Assembly (NCBI RefSeq): GCF_004364175.1
Contig: NZ_SNZW01000016.1
Span: 343,133 to 407,132 of the forward strand
Source: Maribacter caenipelagi
Lineage (GTDB): Bacteria; Bacteroidota; Bacteroidia; Flavobacteriales; Flavobacteriaceae
DNA length: 64,000 nucleotides
Reading direction: 5' to 3'
The notes under the pieces were generated by a model. It did not search any database. It had not been told where the DNA came from and saw only the letters and a program-made list of their open reading frames with translations. A program made the translations under genes and the position numbers. This document shows, in pieces, positions 27,222-35,885 of the stretch. How positions within the stretch are numbered: position 1 is the stretch's first letter; each line of letters opens with the position of its first letter.

Positions 27222-28730
27222 TTAAGAATCAGCTTTATCTTTTTTCTTAAATAATTTTTTGAAGAAATCGGCTATAAATCCGAAGTCCATCAATCCTTTA
27301 TCTTCAGTTGCTCTTTTGGTTAATACAACACCTAAAGGTAGCATAATCAGCGTTGCTAGCCATGCACCTAACATTGGGTGTATATTACCTTCTTTGGCGT
27401 AGTTTCCTGCAAAAACACCTATAAAATAATAAATTAGGAAAAGGACTATGGCGATTACCATAGGCAAACCTAATCCTCCTTTCCTAATAATAGCACCTAA
27501 AGGGGCGCCTACGAAGAAAAGAATGATACAGGAGAACGCTAATGCATACTTGTTATGAAGCGAAAGAATATGCATATTGTAGATTTTATATCTCTTCTGC
27601 ATTTCTTCTTTTTTGCCGCTAACGGTTCCTAAAATACTAGTCGTGGCATTTTTAGCGCTACTTAATATCTGAATTTGTTGCCAATCTGGAAAAAGGACAA
27701 GAAAATTGTCATTGATGGAATCTTGCAGTGCTATATTTTTTTTGGCAATACCTGCCTTAACATTTAAAATGGAATCTTTTTTACGAGCCATGTCCGTTTT
27801 GGTAGAATCATTTTTGTTTGGTACCAAAGGGATGAACATGCCTGTTCTACTTTCTATGTTTTTTGAAAACGCACGAACAATACGGTAATTATCGCCACGT
27901 AACGAATCTATATCTTTTGAGAGTCGCGATATATTCTTCATTTTATCGGTACTGATATCTCGCTCTTCCTCTAGATCATCATTATTGATTTCTGGTATTT
28001 CAATGTTCATGGTGTACTCGTCGAAATCTGCCTGAGCGAAAGGAAATTTCATTTTATTGTCATTACTTTTTGAAGTAACATCTTCATAATAATGCCCGTC
28101 TGTTAATACCAATTGTATTAGGTCAGAGTCTTCACTGCTTATTAATTCTCCAGTTTTAGATTTAATAACTGTGGTATTTAGGTTATTTGCAGATTTTCTA
28201 TGGATGATAACATTTCTAAGAAAGCGGTCATTTTCACCATACTTCTCGTCCACTTTAATATTCATACCCTCGAAATCACTAAATACACCTTCAGACACTA
28301 CTGCCGCAGGTTTTACCTTGGCAATATTTCTACGGAGGTTGTATATTTTTCGTTGTGATAATGGAATGACGTTGTTGGCAAAGAAAAATGTTACTCCGCC
28401 TAAAATGGTCACGAATATGATTAAACTCAACATAGAACGTTGTAGTGAAATCCCTGATGCTTTCATTGCAGCGAATTCATAATTTTCTGCAATAGAACCA
28501 AAAGTTAAAATAGAAGATAAAAGTACTGTTAGCGGTAATACTTTTTCGGTAAGGTCTGGCATTAAATAGAACAAGAATTTACCGATAATGATAATGTCTA
28601 AACCTTTGCCCGCAAGGTCATCAATAAAAAGCCAAATCGTTTGAAATATGAAGATGAACATCAATATTACAAACGAACTGACAAAATTAAAAACGAACCT
28701 TGATAGGATATATCGGTCTAGTATTCTCAA
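27222..28730 (-). CDS. LptF/LptG family lipopolysaccharide export permease
   Basis: This 502-residue inner-membrane protein has the LptF/G layout: three transmembrane helices at the N-terminus (about 12-38, 60-80, 98-122), a large periplasmic beta-jellyroll (about 130-385), and three helices at the C-terminus (about 395-475). It opens with ILDRYILSRFVFNF, the family start. With LptB and a partner it drives LPS from the inner membrane to the LptC-A-D bridge. LptF and LptG are hard to tell apart; Bacteroidota carry them at separate loci, so only the family is given. The neighbouring lolA ends 5 bp upstream, making this an envelope-transport cluster. Confidence 0.88.
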   Translation of the reverse strand: MRILDRYILSRFVFNFVSSFVILMFIFIFQTIWLFIDDLAGKGLDIIIIGKFLFYLMPDLTEKVLPLTVLLSSILTFGSIAENYEFAAMKASGISLQRSMLSLIIFVTILGGVTFFFANNVIPLSQRKIYNLRRNIAKVKPAAVVSEGVFSDFEGMNIKVDEKYGENDRFLRNVIIHRKSANNLNTTVIKSKTGELISSEDSDLIQLVLTDGHYYEDVTSKSNDNKMKFPFAQADFDEYTMNIEIPEINNDDLEEERDISTDKMKNISRLSKDIDSLRGDNYRIVRAFSKNIESRTGMFIPLVPNKNDSTKTDMARKKDSILNVKAGIAKKNIALQDSINDNFLVLFPDWQQIQILSSAKNATTSILGTVSGKKEEMQKRYKIYNMHILSLHNKYALAFSCIILFFVGAPLGAIIRKGGLGLPMVIAIVLFLIYYFIGVFAGNYAKEGNIHPMLGAWLATLIMLPLGVVLTKRATEDKGLMDFGFIADFFKKLFKKKDKADS

Positions 28731-28735
28731 TAGTT

Positions 28736-29380
28736 CTAATTTCTTAGAATGAAATATCCTTCATCCTTATATTTAGCTTCATCAAAAGTAAATAAGGTTT
28801 TGGACAAAGTTTGATCTGTTTTAAAAGAATTAACAGTGATGGTCGTTTTTGTACCGTTCTTACCAGTTTCAATTAAGTTATAAATGTGCTTTGTGCCCAT
28901 ATCTATGCCTAATAATCTTGATTTTATTTCGGTATCAGAATCGATAGGAGTCAATTTTACGTATTGTATCTTTCTTCCTTGAATATCCTGTAAAATATCC
29001 CAAGCATAGTTATGTCCTTCTTTGTAGAAGGTCAGCATTTTAGAGGGAGTCATCGCATTTTCGTCTTCAGACTTATCCTCTATCGTTACTTCTTCATTTT
29101 CTGGCACAATAGTGTATACTTTATTACCGTCAAATATTTGTTGAGAACCTAAATAATTGAACATGTATTTATTTCCGGCGAGGGTAACATCGCCTCTTGT
29201 CTCTTGGTTGATACCTGCTTCGGCATTCTTTAAATCGAACTTGAAGTCTACAAAGATGTTGTCGTAACTCTGTACTTTGTTATAAACTTCATCAAGTAAG
29301 GCTTTCGCTTTATCTGAACCTTGAGCGTTAACAAAGGTTGCGGTAAACATAATCGTCAAAACAATAATAACTTTCTTCAT
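28736..29380 (-). CDS. lolA: LolA-like outer-membrane lipoprotein carrier
   Basis: This 214-residue protein has a signal peptide (1-19, ending VNAQ), so it is periplasmic. The rest is a single LolA-type half-barrel domain: the N-terminal helix KAKALLDEVYNKVQSYDN (about 24-41) is followed by antiparallel strands with VDFKFDL, GDVTLAGNKYMFNYLG and KVYTIVPENEEVTI. LolA carries lipoproteins from LolCDE to the outer membrane. It is shorter in motif than the proteobacterial protein but in the usual flavobacterial place, 12 bp after ftsK and 5 bp before the Lpt permease. The family also includes LolA-fold proteins of other function, so the role is likely but not proven. Confidence 0.85.
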   Translation of the reverse strand: MKKVIIVLTIMFTATFVNAQGSDKAKALLDEVYNKVQSYDNIFVDFKFDLKNAEAGINQETRGDVTLAGNKYMFNYLGSQQIFDGNKVYTIVPENEEVTIEDKSEDENAMTPSKMLTFYKEGHNYAWDILQDIQGRKIQYVKLTPIDSDTEIKSRLLGIDMGTKHIYNLIETGKNGTKTTITVNSFKTDQTLSKTLFTFDEAKYKDEGYFILRN

Positions 29381-29392
29381 CTCTTTTTAATA

Positions 29393-31771
29393 TTATTCAT
29401 TATCCAATATTTGTTGAAGGGCAACCATGTCAGATACATAAACCTGTCGTGCTTTACTACCTTCAAACGGACCTACAATGCCTGCGGCTTCTAATTGATC
29501 AATAATTCTACCGGCTCTATTGTACCCTAATTTCAACTTTCGTTGAATTAAAGAAGCAGAACCTTGTTGGGCAATTACGATAACTTCAGCAGCTTCGCGA
29601 AACTTTGCATCTCTGTCAGACACGTTATTATCAAGACTCGTGCCAGAATCTTCACCAACGTACTCTGGTAATTCGTGTGCATCTGGGTAAGCACGCTGAC
29701 TACCAATGAATTCCACAATTTTTGCTACCTCTGGGGTGTCTACAAAAGCACATTGAATACGAGTGACATCGTTACCTTGTGTAAATAACATATCTCCTCT
29801 ACCAATTAATTGATCTGCACCTGCGGTATCTAAAATTGTTCTTGAATCTATTTTAGAAGTTACCCTAAAAGCTAACCTTGCAGGGAAGTTGGCTTTAATG
29901 ATACCGGTAATAACGTTTACAGATGGTCTTTGCGTTGCAATGATCAAATGTATACCAATTGCTCTCGCTAATTGCGCTAATCTAGCTACAGGCGTTTCTA
30001 CCTCTTTACCAGCTGTCATGATCAAATCGGCAAACTCATCAATTACTAGAACTATATAAGGTAAAAATTTATGACCGTCATTCGGGTTCAGTTTTCTAGC
30101 CTTAAACTTGGTATTGTATTCTTTTAGGTTACGAACCATGGCTAATTTCAACAGTTCGTATCTATTGTCCATTTCAATACAAAGTGAATTCAGTGTGTGA
30201 ATTACTTTTGTATTATCGGTGATAATAGCTTCTTCTGAATCAGGAAGTTTGGCTAAGAAATGACGCTCAATTTTATTATAAAGTGTAAGTTCAACTTTCT
30301 TTGGATCGACCAATATGAATTTTACCTCTGCCGGATGCTTTTTATACAATAGCGAAGTAAGTACAGCATTTAAACCTACCGATTTACCTTGACCGGTAGC
30401 CCCTGCCATTAATAGGTGAGGCATTTTTGCTAAATCTACTACAAAGGTTTCGTTACTAATAGTCTTACCGAATGCGATTGGTAATTCCATTTCTGCCTTT
30501 TGAAATTTACTAGAAGCGATTACAGAACGCATAGATACTATCGATGAATTCTTGTTCGGTACTTCAATACCAATAGTTCCTTTACCAGGAATAGGGGCAA
30601 TGATACGTATTCCCAAAGCTGCTAATGATAGTGCAATATCATCTTCAAGGTTTTTAATTTTCGATATTCTAACACCAGCCTCTGGTACTATTTCGTATAA
30701 GGTAACGGTCGGACCAATGGTTGCCTTAATTTGGGCAATTCCGATTTTATAGTTTTTTAGAGTTTCAACAATTTTATTCTTGTTTTCTTCTAATTCTTCT
30801 TGATTAATAGTGATACCGCCGGTTGCACCGTGTTGGTCTAGAAGATCAATGTGCGGAAATTTATAATTTCCTAACTCCAACGTAGGGTCAAATTCGCCAA
30901 AATCATCTACAAGTTTGTTGGCAAGAACATCAATTTCTTCTGGTTCTTCAATAACCGATTCAACCTCCATTGCCAAAGTTTCTTCAGGCTCTGGCTCAGG
31001 TATAGTAACTTCAAAATCGTTAGTTTTTTCTTCTTTTTCTAAATGTGGAATTTCGGTCTTATGGGTATACGTATCTAATATAACCGGAGTTTCTTCTTCT
31101 AGCGAAGTAGTAAGAATGTCTTCTTGTTCTTTCTTTTTGCTTGCCTTGCGTTCTTGGTTAGCTTTAAACTCTGTAGAAATAGCTTCTTTTCTAGATTTAA
31201 AAAACGATAAAATACCTTCTGGTGTAACATCGAACAATCGTACTAGAATAAATATGAGACCGAATACCAATAAAAGAAGTACGCCAATTTTACCAGCGTA
31301 ATCTTGTAAGAAATCGTTCATCTCAAATCCAACCAATCCGCCTAATAACGGGCTAGAGGTTGCAAAGAAACCTAAGGTAATTGAAATCCAGATAATGAAT
31401 AACAAACCCCAAATCCATTTTTTGAACAAGGCTTTTAAAGGTAGTCCTAAAAAGAGATAGATACCTGTAATACAAATAAGAAAAGGAACAATAAGAGAAG
31501 CTACACCAAAGCCTTTATACATGAAAAAGTGACTAATACTAGCCCCGAATTTGTTCAGTAAGTTTTTAGCAAGTTCATTACGGTCTTTAAACTCTGACAA
31601 AAGACTTTGGTCATCTTGCCAGTTAAAGTAAAATGAAATAAACGAAAAGAACAATGCAATACTAAAGAGCATCAATAAACTACCCAAAATAATTTTATTC
31701 TGTTTGGATAATCTAAACGGTGTTCGCTTTTTAGTAGGTTTCGGCTTTGATTTAGTTGCCTTTTTTGCCAT
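29393..31771 (-). CDS. ftsK: FtsK/SpoIIIE DNA translocase
   Basis: This 792-residue hexameric ATPase moves DNA through the closing septum and helps resolve chromosome dimers. It has four to five N-terminal transmembrane helices (about 28-185), an acidic linker rich in Glu (about 200-285), the alpha/beta motor with Walker A GATGQGKSVGL near residue 456 and Walker B-like IVLVIDEFADL near 570, and a C-terminal gamma winged helix (about 725-790; GSASLIQRKLKLGYNRAGRI) that reads the orienting KOPS-type sites. Length is normal for Bacteroidota. It follows dgkA by 64 bp and is followed by lolA. Confidence 0.96.
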   Translation of the reverse strand: MAKKATKSKPKPTKKRTPFRLSKQNKIILGSLLMLFSIALFFSFISFYFNWQDDQSLLSEFKDRNELAKNLLNKFGASISHFFMYKGFGVASLIVPFLICITGIYLFLGLPLKALFKKWIWGLLFIIWISITLGFFATSSPLLGGLVGFEMNDFLQDYAGKIGVLLLLVFGLIFILVRLFDVTPEGILSFFKSRKEAISTEFKANQERKASKKKEQEDILTTSLEEETPVILDTYTHKTEIPHLEKEEKTNDFEVTIPEPEPEETLAMEVESVIEEPEEIDVLANKLVDDFGEFDPTLELGNYKFPHIDLLDQHGATGGITINQEELEENKNKIVETLKNYKIGIAQIKATIGPTVTLYEIVPEAGVRISKIKNLEDDIALSLAALGIRIIAPIPGKGTIGIEVPNKNSSIVSMRSVIASSKFQKAEMELPIAFGKTISNETFVVDLAKMPHLLMAGATGQGKSVGLNAVLTSLLYKKHPAEVKFILVDPKKVELTLYNKIERHFLAKLPDSEEAIITDNTKVIHTLNSLCIEMDNRYELLKLAMVRNLKEYNTKFKARKLNPNDGHKFLPYIVLVIDEFADLIMTAGKEVETPVARLAQLARAIGIHLIIATQRPSVNVITGIIKANFPARLAFRVTSKIDSRTILDTAGADQLIGRGDMLFTQGNDVTRIQCAFVDTPEVAKIVEFIGSQRAYPDAHELPEYVGEDSGTSLDNNVSDRDAKFREAAEVIVIAQQGSASLIQRKLKLGYNRAGRIIDQLEAAGIVGPFEGSKARQVYVSDMVALQQILDNE

Positions 31772-31835
31772 TAAAACTTAATTCTGATGCTAAATTACAA
31801 ATTTACGATGAGCTACGCGGAAACTAAAAACTAAC

Positions 31836-32201
31836 CTATAGAATCTTAGGTAAGTAGATTATGAGTCCGACAATGGCAGATGCTATTGAAACCAGCATTA
31901 CGGCACCCGCAGAAATGTCTTTTATGAATCCGATTTTGACATCAAATTCTGGTTGAATATAGTCTGCAATTTTCTCCACAGCGGTATTCATACCTTCAAT
32001 TCCTAAAACCATTGCTATTGCAAATATTTGAAGTATCCATTCAGTACTCGAAATATCATGGTAGAAACCTACGGCGGTCATTACTATGGCGATGAACACC
32101 TGAATTTTTATACTTGCTTCGGTTCGTATCAAAAGAAATGCGCCTTTAAGGGCAAAGCCTACACTTTTAATACGATTTACCAAAAAGGATTCTTTGGGCA
32201 T
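31836..32201 (-). CDS. dgkA: DgkA-family diacylglycerol (or undecaprenol) kinase
   Basis: This 121-residue integral membrane kinase has three hydrophobic helices (about 32-48, 54-70, 94-118). The active-site signature of the small DgkA family is intact: E in GIEGMNTAVEKIADY (about 67-81) and KDISAGAVML (about 93-102). It would phosphorylate diacylglycerol or undecaprenol in lipid recycling. The sequence does not separate the two activities; Gram-positive homologues act on undecaprenol. It begins 15 bp after tpx ends and precedes ftsK. Confidence 0.85.
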   Translation of the reverse strand: MPKESFLVNRIKSVGFALKGAFLLIRTEASIKIQVFIAIVMTAVGFYHDISSTEWILQIFAIAMVLGIEGMNTAVEKIADYIQPEFDVKIGFIKDISAGAVMLVSIASAIVGLIIYLPKIL

Positions 32202-32216
32202 GAGTGTCCTTTGTTT

Positions 32217-32720
32217 TTAGTTCATTAATGCCTCTAAAGCAGCTTTGTAATTTGGCTCTTCTGTAGTTTCTGCTACTTGCTCTGTATACAATACATTACC
32301 TTTTTCATCAACTACAACCACTGCTCTAGAAAGTAAGGGAGCTAATGGTCCGTCAGAGAATGCTACATTGTAACCTTTACCGAAATTACCATCTTTAAAA
32401 TCGGAAAGCATTTCAACATTTTCAATCCCTTCAGCACCACAAAATCTTGCTTGTGCAAACGGTAAATCTTTAGAAATACATAAAACAATGGTATTATCAA
32501 GCTCAGCAGCTTCTTGATTGAATTGGCGAACAGATTGTGCACAAGTACCAGTATCTACGCTTGGAAATATATTTAATACTACTCTAGAACCTTCGTAATC
32601 TGAAAGTTTTACTGTAGATAAGTCATTCTTAGTTAATTGAAATTCTGGAGCTTTTCCGCCATTTGCAGGTAAAGTTCCTAATGTGTGTATTTCGTTTCCT
32701 TTTAGTGTAACCGAAGCCAT
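32217..32720 (-). CDS. tpx: Thiol peroxidase Tpx (atypical 2-Cys peroxiredoxin)
   Basis: This 167-residue periplasmic-type or cytosolic peroxiredoxin of the Tpx subfamily shows no signal peptide here, so it is cytoplasmic. The peroxidatic Cys60 lies in PSVDTGTCAQSV and the resolving Cys94 in ARFCGAEGIENV, the spacing typical of Tpx. It reduces organic hydroperoxides and H2O2 with thioredoxin as donor; a thioredoxin-like gene lies about 400 bp upstream. It starts a run of genes through dgkA and ftsK. Confidence 0.95.
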   Translation of the reverse strand: MASVTLKGNEIHTLGTLPANGGKAPEFQLTKNDLSTVKLSDYEGSRVVLNIFPSVDTGTCAQSVRQFNQEAAELDNTIVLCISKDLPFAQARFCGAEGIENVEMLSDFKDGNFGKGYNVAFSDGPLAPLLSRAVVVVDEKGNVLYTEQVAETTEEPNYKAALEALMN

Positions 32721-32790
32721 AACTTTTGTCTTTTTATAATTGAGAATGTGAAATTATAAAATATAAAGCTGAAATGAGCGGGAATATGAT

Positions 32791-32822
32791 AAAAAAAGTC
32801 CTTTCATAATTGAAAGGACTTT
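32791..32822 (-). terminator. Intrinsic terminator after the trx/small acidic protein pair
   Basis: A perfect 12-bp stem (arms 32795-32806 and 32811-32822, loop TAAT) is followed on the minus strand by seven T residues. It lies 17 bp past the stop of the 85-residue gene and upstream of tpx, separating the two transcription units. Confidence 0.9.
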
Positions 32823-32839
32823 GTGTTTTGTAAAAGCCA

Positions 32840-33097
32840 TTATTTATCTATGGAGCCTAAAACACGCTGCATAAATTGATTCATAGCTTCTTTCTTTGGT
32901 ATGCCTTGCTGAATACTGTTTGCAACATCTAAGGCACCGTACATATTAGAAATCAATTCGCCAATTACATCAAGCTCTTCATCTTTTAATGAAGGAAGCT
33001 CGGTCAAGGCTTCTAAAGTCTCAATGGTCTCTAGAACGTAATCGCTATCTTTTTCTTCAATGAACTCTGTCAGTAATTTAATTAGGGGTAATCTCAC
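32840..33097 (-). CDS. Small acidic helical protein of unknown function, coupled to thioredoxin
   Basis: This 85-residue protein has no signal, cysteine or transmembrane segment. It is rich in Glu and Leu and predicted mostly helical (LIKLLTEFIEEKDSDYVLETI, then LPSLKDEELDVIGELISNM), ending in a basic stretch. Its start overlaps the end of the thioredoxin-like gene by 20 bp in another frame, so translation is probably coupled. I recognise it as a small conserved protein that accompanies this thioredoxin in flavobacteria, but know no function. Its position between two peroxiredoxins and a thioredoxin suggests a link to thiol-redox metabolism, which is inference. Confidence 0.75.
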   Translation of the reverse strand: MRLPLIKLLTEFIEEKDSDYVLETIETLEALTELPSLKDEELDVIGELISNMYGALDVANSIQQGIPKKEAMNQFMQRVLGSIDK

Positions 33098-33392
33098 TGA
33101 TCAAATCTTTTAATAGGTCGTACTTATTAGTTTGAACCTGATTTTTAATTTTTCCTTTCTCGAAAGATGCGAACGTTGGTAAGTTGCTTACATCTGCTAG
33201 CTTTCTTGATTCAGGAAATTTTTCTGCATCTGCCAATACAAATGTAATATTGTCATTTTGTGAAGCTTCTTTTTTGAATTTAGGCTTCATGATTCTGCAG
33301 TTACCACACCATGTTGCAGAATATTGAACTACAACATTTGGATTATTATCTATGATTTCCTGTAAATTATCTTGTTCTAATTCTAATAACAT
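33078..33392 (-). CDS. Thioredoxin-family protein
   Basis: This 104-residue single-domain thioredoxin has an active site WCGNC (C29, C32), preceded by VVVQYSATWC as in classical thioredoxins, and the cis-proline in NLPTFASF (near residue 74). The central dipeptide is GN rather than the usual GP, which tends to change the redox potential. No signal peptide, so cytoplasmic. It lies between prx upstream and the small acidic protein it overlaps downstream, and could be the electron donor for the neighbouring peroxidases. Confidence 0.9.
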   Translation of the reverse strand: MLLELEQDNLQEIIDNNPNVVVQYSATWCGNCRIMKPKFKKEASQNDNITFVLADAEKFPESRKLADVSNLPTFASFEKGKIKNQVQTNKYDLLKDLISEITPN

Positions 33393-33418
33393 AATTAAAA
33401 ATGTTTAAAGATTAATAC

Positions 33419-33451
33419 AATGAACATGAAGTCAATAACTTCATGTTCATT
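33419..33451 (-). other. Perfect 14-bp hairpin between prx and trx
   Basis: Arms 33419-33432 and 33438-33451 are perfectly complementary with a 5-nt loop. The T-run on the minus strand lies before the hairpin, not after it, so it is not a canonical terminator for prx. It may protect the prx mRNA 3' end or be an inefficient terminator. Confidence 0.6.
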
Positions 33452-33463
33452 AAAAAAATATAC

Positions 33464-34108
33464 TTAGTTGGCGTGTGCAGAAAGGTAGCTAGCAACACCG
33501 TCTCTATTTGCAGACATAGCTTCTTTACCTTCTTCCCAGTTTGCTGGGCAAACCTCACCTTTTTCTTGAACGTGTGTTAAAGCATCTACCAAACGTAAGT
33601 ACTCACCAACATTTCTACCTAAAGGCATATTGTTGATGCTTTCGTGTTGTACAACGCCTTCTTCATCAATGATGTATGTAGCTCTGTAGGTAACATTGTC
33701 ACCTTCTACTTGAACTGTTTCTGTTTCTTCGTCGTAAACTTCATTTTGGATATCTAAAATACCTAAAACGCTAGATAGGTTACGGTTGCTATCTGCCAAT
33801 ATTGGGTAAGTAACACCTTCAATACCACCGTTATCTTTATCTGTGCTTAACCATGCAAAGTGTACTTCTGGAGTATCACAAGATGCACCGATTACCAAAG
33901 TGTTTCTTTTTTCGAATTCACCAATGGCTGCTTGAAAAGCGTGTAATTCTGTTGGACAAACAAAAGTGAAATCTTTTGGGTACCAAAATAAAACCACTTT
34001 CTTGTTATTTTTTTGTGCTTCTTCTAAAACATTAAGTTTAAAAGTATCGCCCATGTCGTTCATTGCGTTAACACTAATGTTTGGGAATTTCTTTCCTACA
34101 AATGCCAT
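33464..34108 (-). CDS. Typical 2-Cys peroxiredoxin (AhpC/Prx1 type)
   Basis: This 214-residue cytoplasmic peroxidase reduces H2O2 and hydroperoxides. The peroxidatic Cys51 sits in DFTFVCPTELHAF and the resolving Cys187 in GEVCPANW, both in the expected places for a decameric typical 2-Cys enzyme. The usual C-terminal helix follows, and a third Cys (C77, GASCDTP) is common in this subgroup. A TAnnTTTG element lies 33-40 bp upstream of the ATG and a perfect 7-1-7 palindrome just above it, suggesting peroxide- or metal-dependent control. A thioredoxin-like gene follows 71 bp downstream. Confidence 0.93.
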   Translation of the reverse strand: MAFVGKKFPNISVNAMNDMGDTFKLNVLEEAQKNNKKVVLFWYPKDFTFVCPTELHAFQAAIGEFEKRNTLVIGASCDTPEVHFAWLSTDKDNGGIEGVTYPILADSNRNLSSVLGILDIQNEVYDEETETVQVEGDNVTYRATYIIDEEGVVQHESINNMPLGRNVGEYLRLVDALTHVQEKGEVCPANWEEGKEAMSANRDGVASYLSAHAN

Positions 34109-34140
34109 AATATGTTTTCGTTTTATAATTTATTAAAACA

Positions 34141-34148
34141 CAAAATTA
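34141..34148 (-). promoter_or_regulatory. Candidate -7 promoter element for the peroxiredoxin
   Basis: TAATTTTG on the minus strand fits TAnnTTTG and would give a leader of about 25 nt. No TTG is found at the usual -33 distance, which would suit an activator-dependent promoter. Confidence 0.4.
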
Positions 34149-34172
34149 AGACTTGATAAAAGGATTACCGAC

Positions 34173-34187
34173 TTTCTAAATTAGAAA
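34173..34187. promoter_or_regulatory. Perfect 7-1-7 palindrome upstream of prx, Fur/PerR-like operator candidate
   Basis: TTTCTAA-A-TTAGAAA is a perfect palindrome with one central base, the same geometry as Fur-family boxes (PerR: TTATAATNATTATAA). It lies 24 bp upstream of the prx -7 element. The base sequence differs from the Bacillus PerR box, and AT-rich DNA makes short palindromes likely, so binding by PerR is a guess. Confidence 0.35.
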
Positions 34188-34331
34188 TTTCAATGCTAGG
34201 ATAACTATTTTGAATAGCTAAGTTAATAACGCTATTTAGATAAGAATGACGTAATTTAAACGCATTAAAATTATCAGATCAATAGTGTATTATTGTCTAA
34301 TGTGTAGATAAAGTAAAATAGGTGTTTCACT

Positions 34332-35819
34332 TTATTTTGAAGTAAGCCTTTTGATCTTAATATTAAATCCGGCGAATATAAATGTCATTATCGGACTTAA
34401 CCAGTTGAAGATGGCGTATACAAAGTATTCAGCTACACCAACTCCTAAAACACCGCTATGATAGGCTCCACAAGTGTTGTAAGGAATCAATACAGATGTT
34501 ACCGTACCAGTATCTTCTAGTGTTCTACTTAAGTTTTCAGGTGCCAAGCCTCTGTCTTTAAATGCTTTTGAGAACATTTTTCCTGGTACAACTATTGCCA
34601 AATATTGATCAGATGCCGTTCCATTTAAAACAATACAGCTTATACCTGTACTAAAGAATAGACCAAATGTAGATTTAGCCATTTTCAAAAGCGATTTTGT
34701 AATTCTTGATAAAGCACCTATACCATCCATAATTCCTCCAAAAAACATAGCGCAGATAATTAGCCAGATAGTACCTAGCATACCTGTCATTCCTTTAGAA
34801 GAAAATAAATCGCTTAACGCTTTGTTGTCTGTCGGTATATCGGTACTTACCGTAATTGCTTTTAGTATACCTTGATACCCAGATTGAAAAGTTAATTCTG
34901 ATGATCCTGTAATACCGGCAACTATACCTGGTTGAAAAATTAGGGCAAAAAGAGCTGCTAATAACGTACCTACAAGCAAGGCTGCTAATGGTGGTGTTTT
35001 TTTAACGATTAGAGCTATAACTGCTATCGGTACTAAAAATAACCAACCATTGATATCAAAAGATGAATCAATAGATGCTAAAATTGCATCAACATCTGCT
35101 TCACCATTGGTTTCTAGACTAAAACCTATTATTAGAAATACAATAAGGGTGACGGAAATTGTTGGTACTGTAGTCCATAACATATATTTAATATGAGAGA
35201 ACAGTTCGCCACCTGCCATTGCAGGTGCTAAATTCGTGGTATCACTTAGTGGAGAAAGTTTGTCTCCAAAATATGCTCCAGATAAAACGGCACCAGCAGT
35301 CATTCCTAAAGAAATGCCTAATGCTTCACCGATACCTATTAATGCAATACCTACCGTGGCAGATGTTGTCCAACTACTTCCTGTGGCTACTGATATAATA
35401 GCACAGATAATTACACATGCCGCCAAAAAGATGGTCGGGTTCAGAATTTGAAGTCCATAATAAATCATCGCAGGTATTATGCCACTGACCAACCAAGTTC
35501 CTGCTAACGCACCTACCATAAGTAAAATAAGCAATGCACCTGTTGTAGATCGAATGTTTTCTTCTACTTCGGCTATCATTTGCTTGTAAGAAACCCTGTT
35601 CATGAAACCTACAATTGCGGCTACTGCGCCACCTAATAATAGTATGAATTGATTTGAGCCACTTAAGGCGTCATCACCAAATACATACACATTATATGCC
35701 AACATAGCTACTAGGGCTATAACGGGAATTAAAGCGGCAATTATGCTTAATTCTTTATTGTCAACGATATGTTCGTTTTCCCTGTGTTCGTTGGTGTTCT
35801 GGTCTGACATTAAGTGCAA
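34332..35819 (-). CDS. NhaC-family Na+/H+ antiporter
   Basis: This 495-residue membrane protein has about eleven to twelve hydrophobic segments and the NhaC pattern: AAIVGFMNR, ATGSSWTTSATVGIALIGIG (about 145-164), GAYFGDKLSPLSDTTNLAP (about 183-201) and, near the C-terminus, PYNTCGAYHSGVLGV. These loops hold the acidic and polar residues of the ion path. NhaC proteins exchange Na+ for H+, or malate/lactate in some members. A second Met (MSDQ) three codons in is an equally good start. It ends 223 bp before the peroxiredoxin start and seems to be a single-gene unit. Substrate is by family only. Confidence 0.88.
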   Translation of the reverse strand: MHLMSDQNTNEHRENEHIVDNKELSIIAALIPVIALVAMLAYNVYVFGDDALSGSNQFILLLGGAVAAIVGFMNRVSYKQMIAEVEENIRSTTGALLILLMVGALAGTWLVSGIIPAMIYYGLQILNPTIFLAACVIICAIISVATGSSWTTSATVGIALIGIGEALGISLGMTAGAVLSGAYFGDKLSPLSDTTNLAPAMAGGELFSHIKYMLWTTVPTISVTLIVFLIIGFSLETNGEADVDAILASIDSSFDINGWLFLVPIAVIALIVKKTPPLAALLVGTLLAALFALIFQPGIVAGITGSSELTFQSGYQGILKAITVSTDIPTDNKALSDLFSSKGMTGMLGTIWLIICAMFFGGIMDGIGALSRITKSLLKMAKSTFGLFFSTGISCIVLNGTASDQYLAIVVPGKMFSKAFKDRGLAPENLSRTLEDTGTVTSVLIPYNTCGAYHSGVLGVGVAEYFVYAIFNWLSPIMTFIFAGFNIKIKRLTSK

Positions 35820-35885
35820 GTTTGGTTTCTACGTAATATTACGATTTCTGTTACTGATGTGCAAACCCATTTTAGAATTGAAAGA

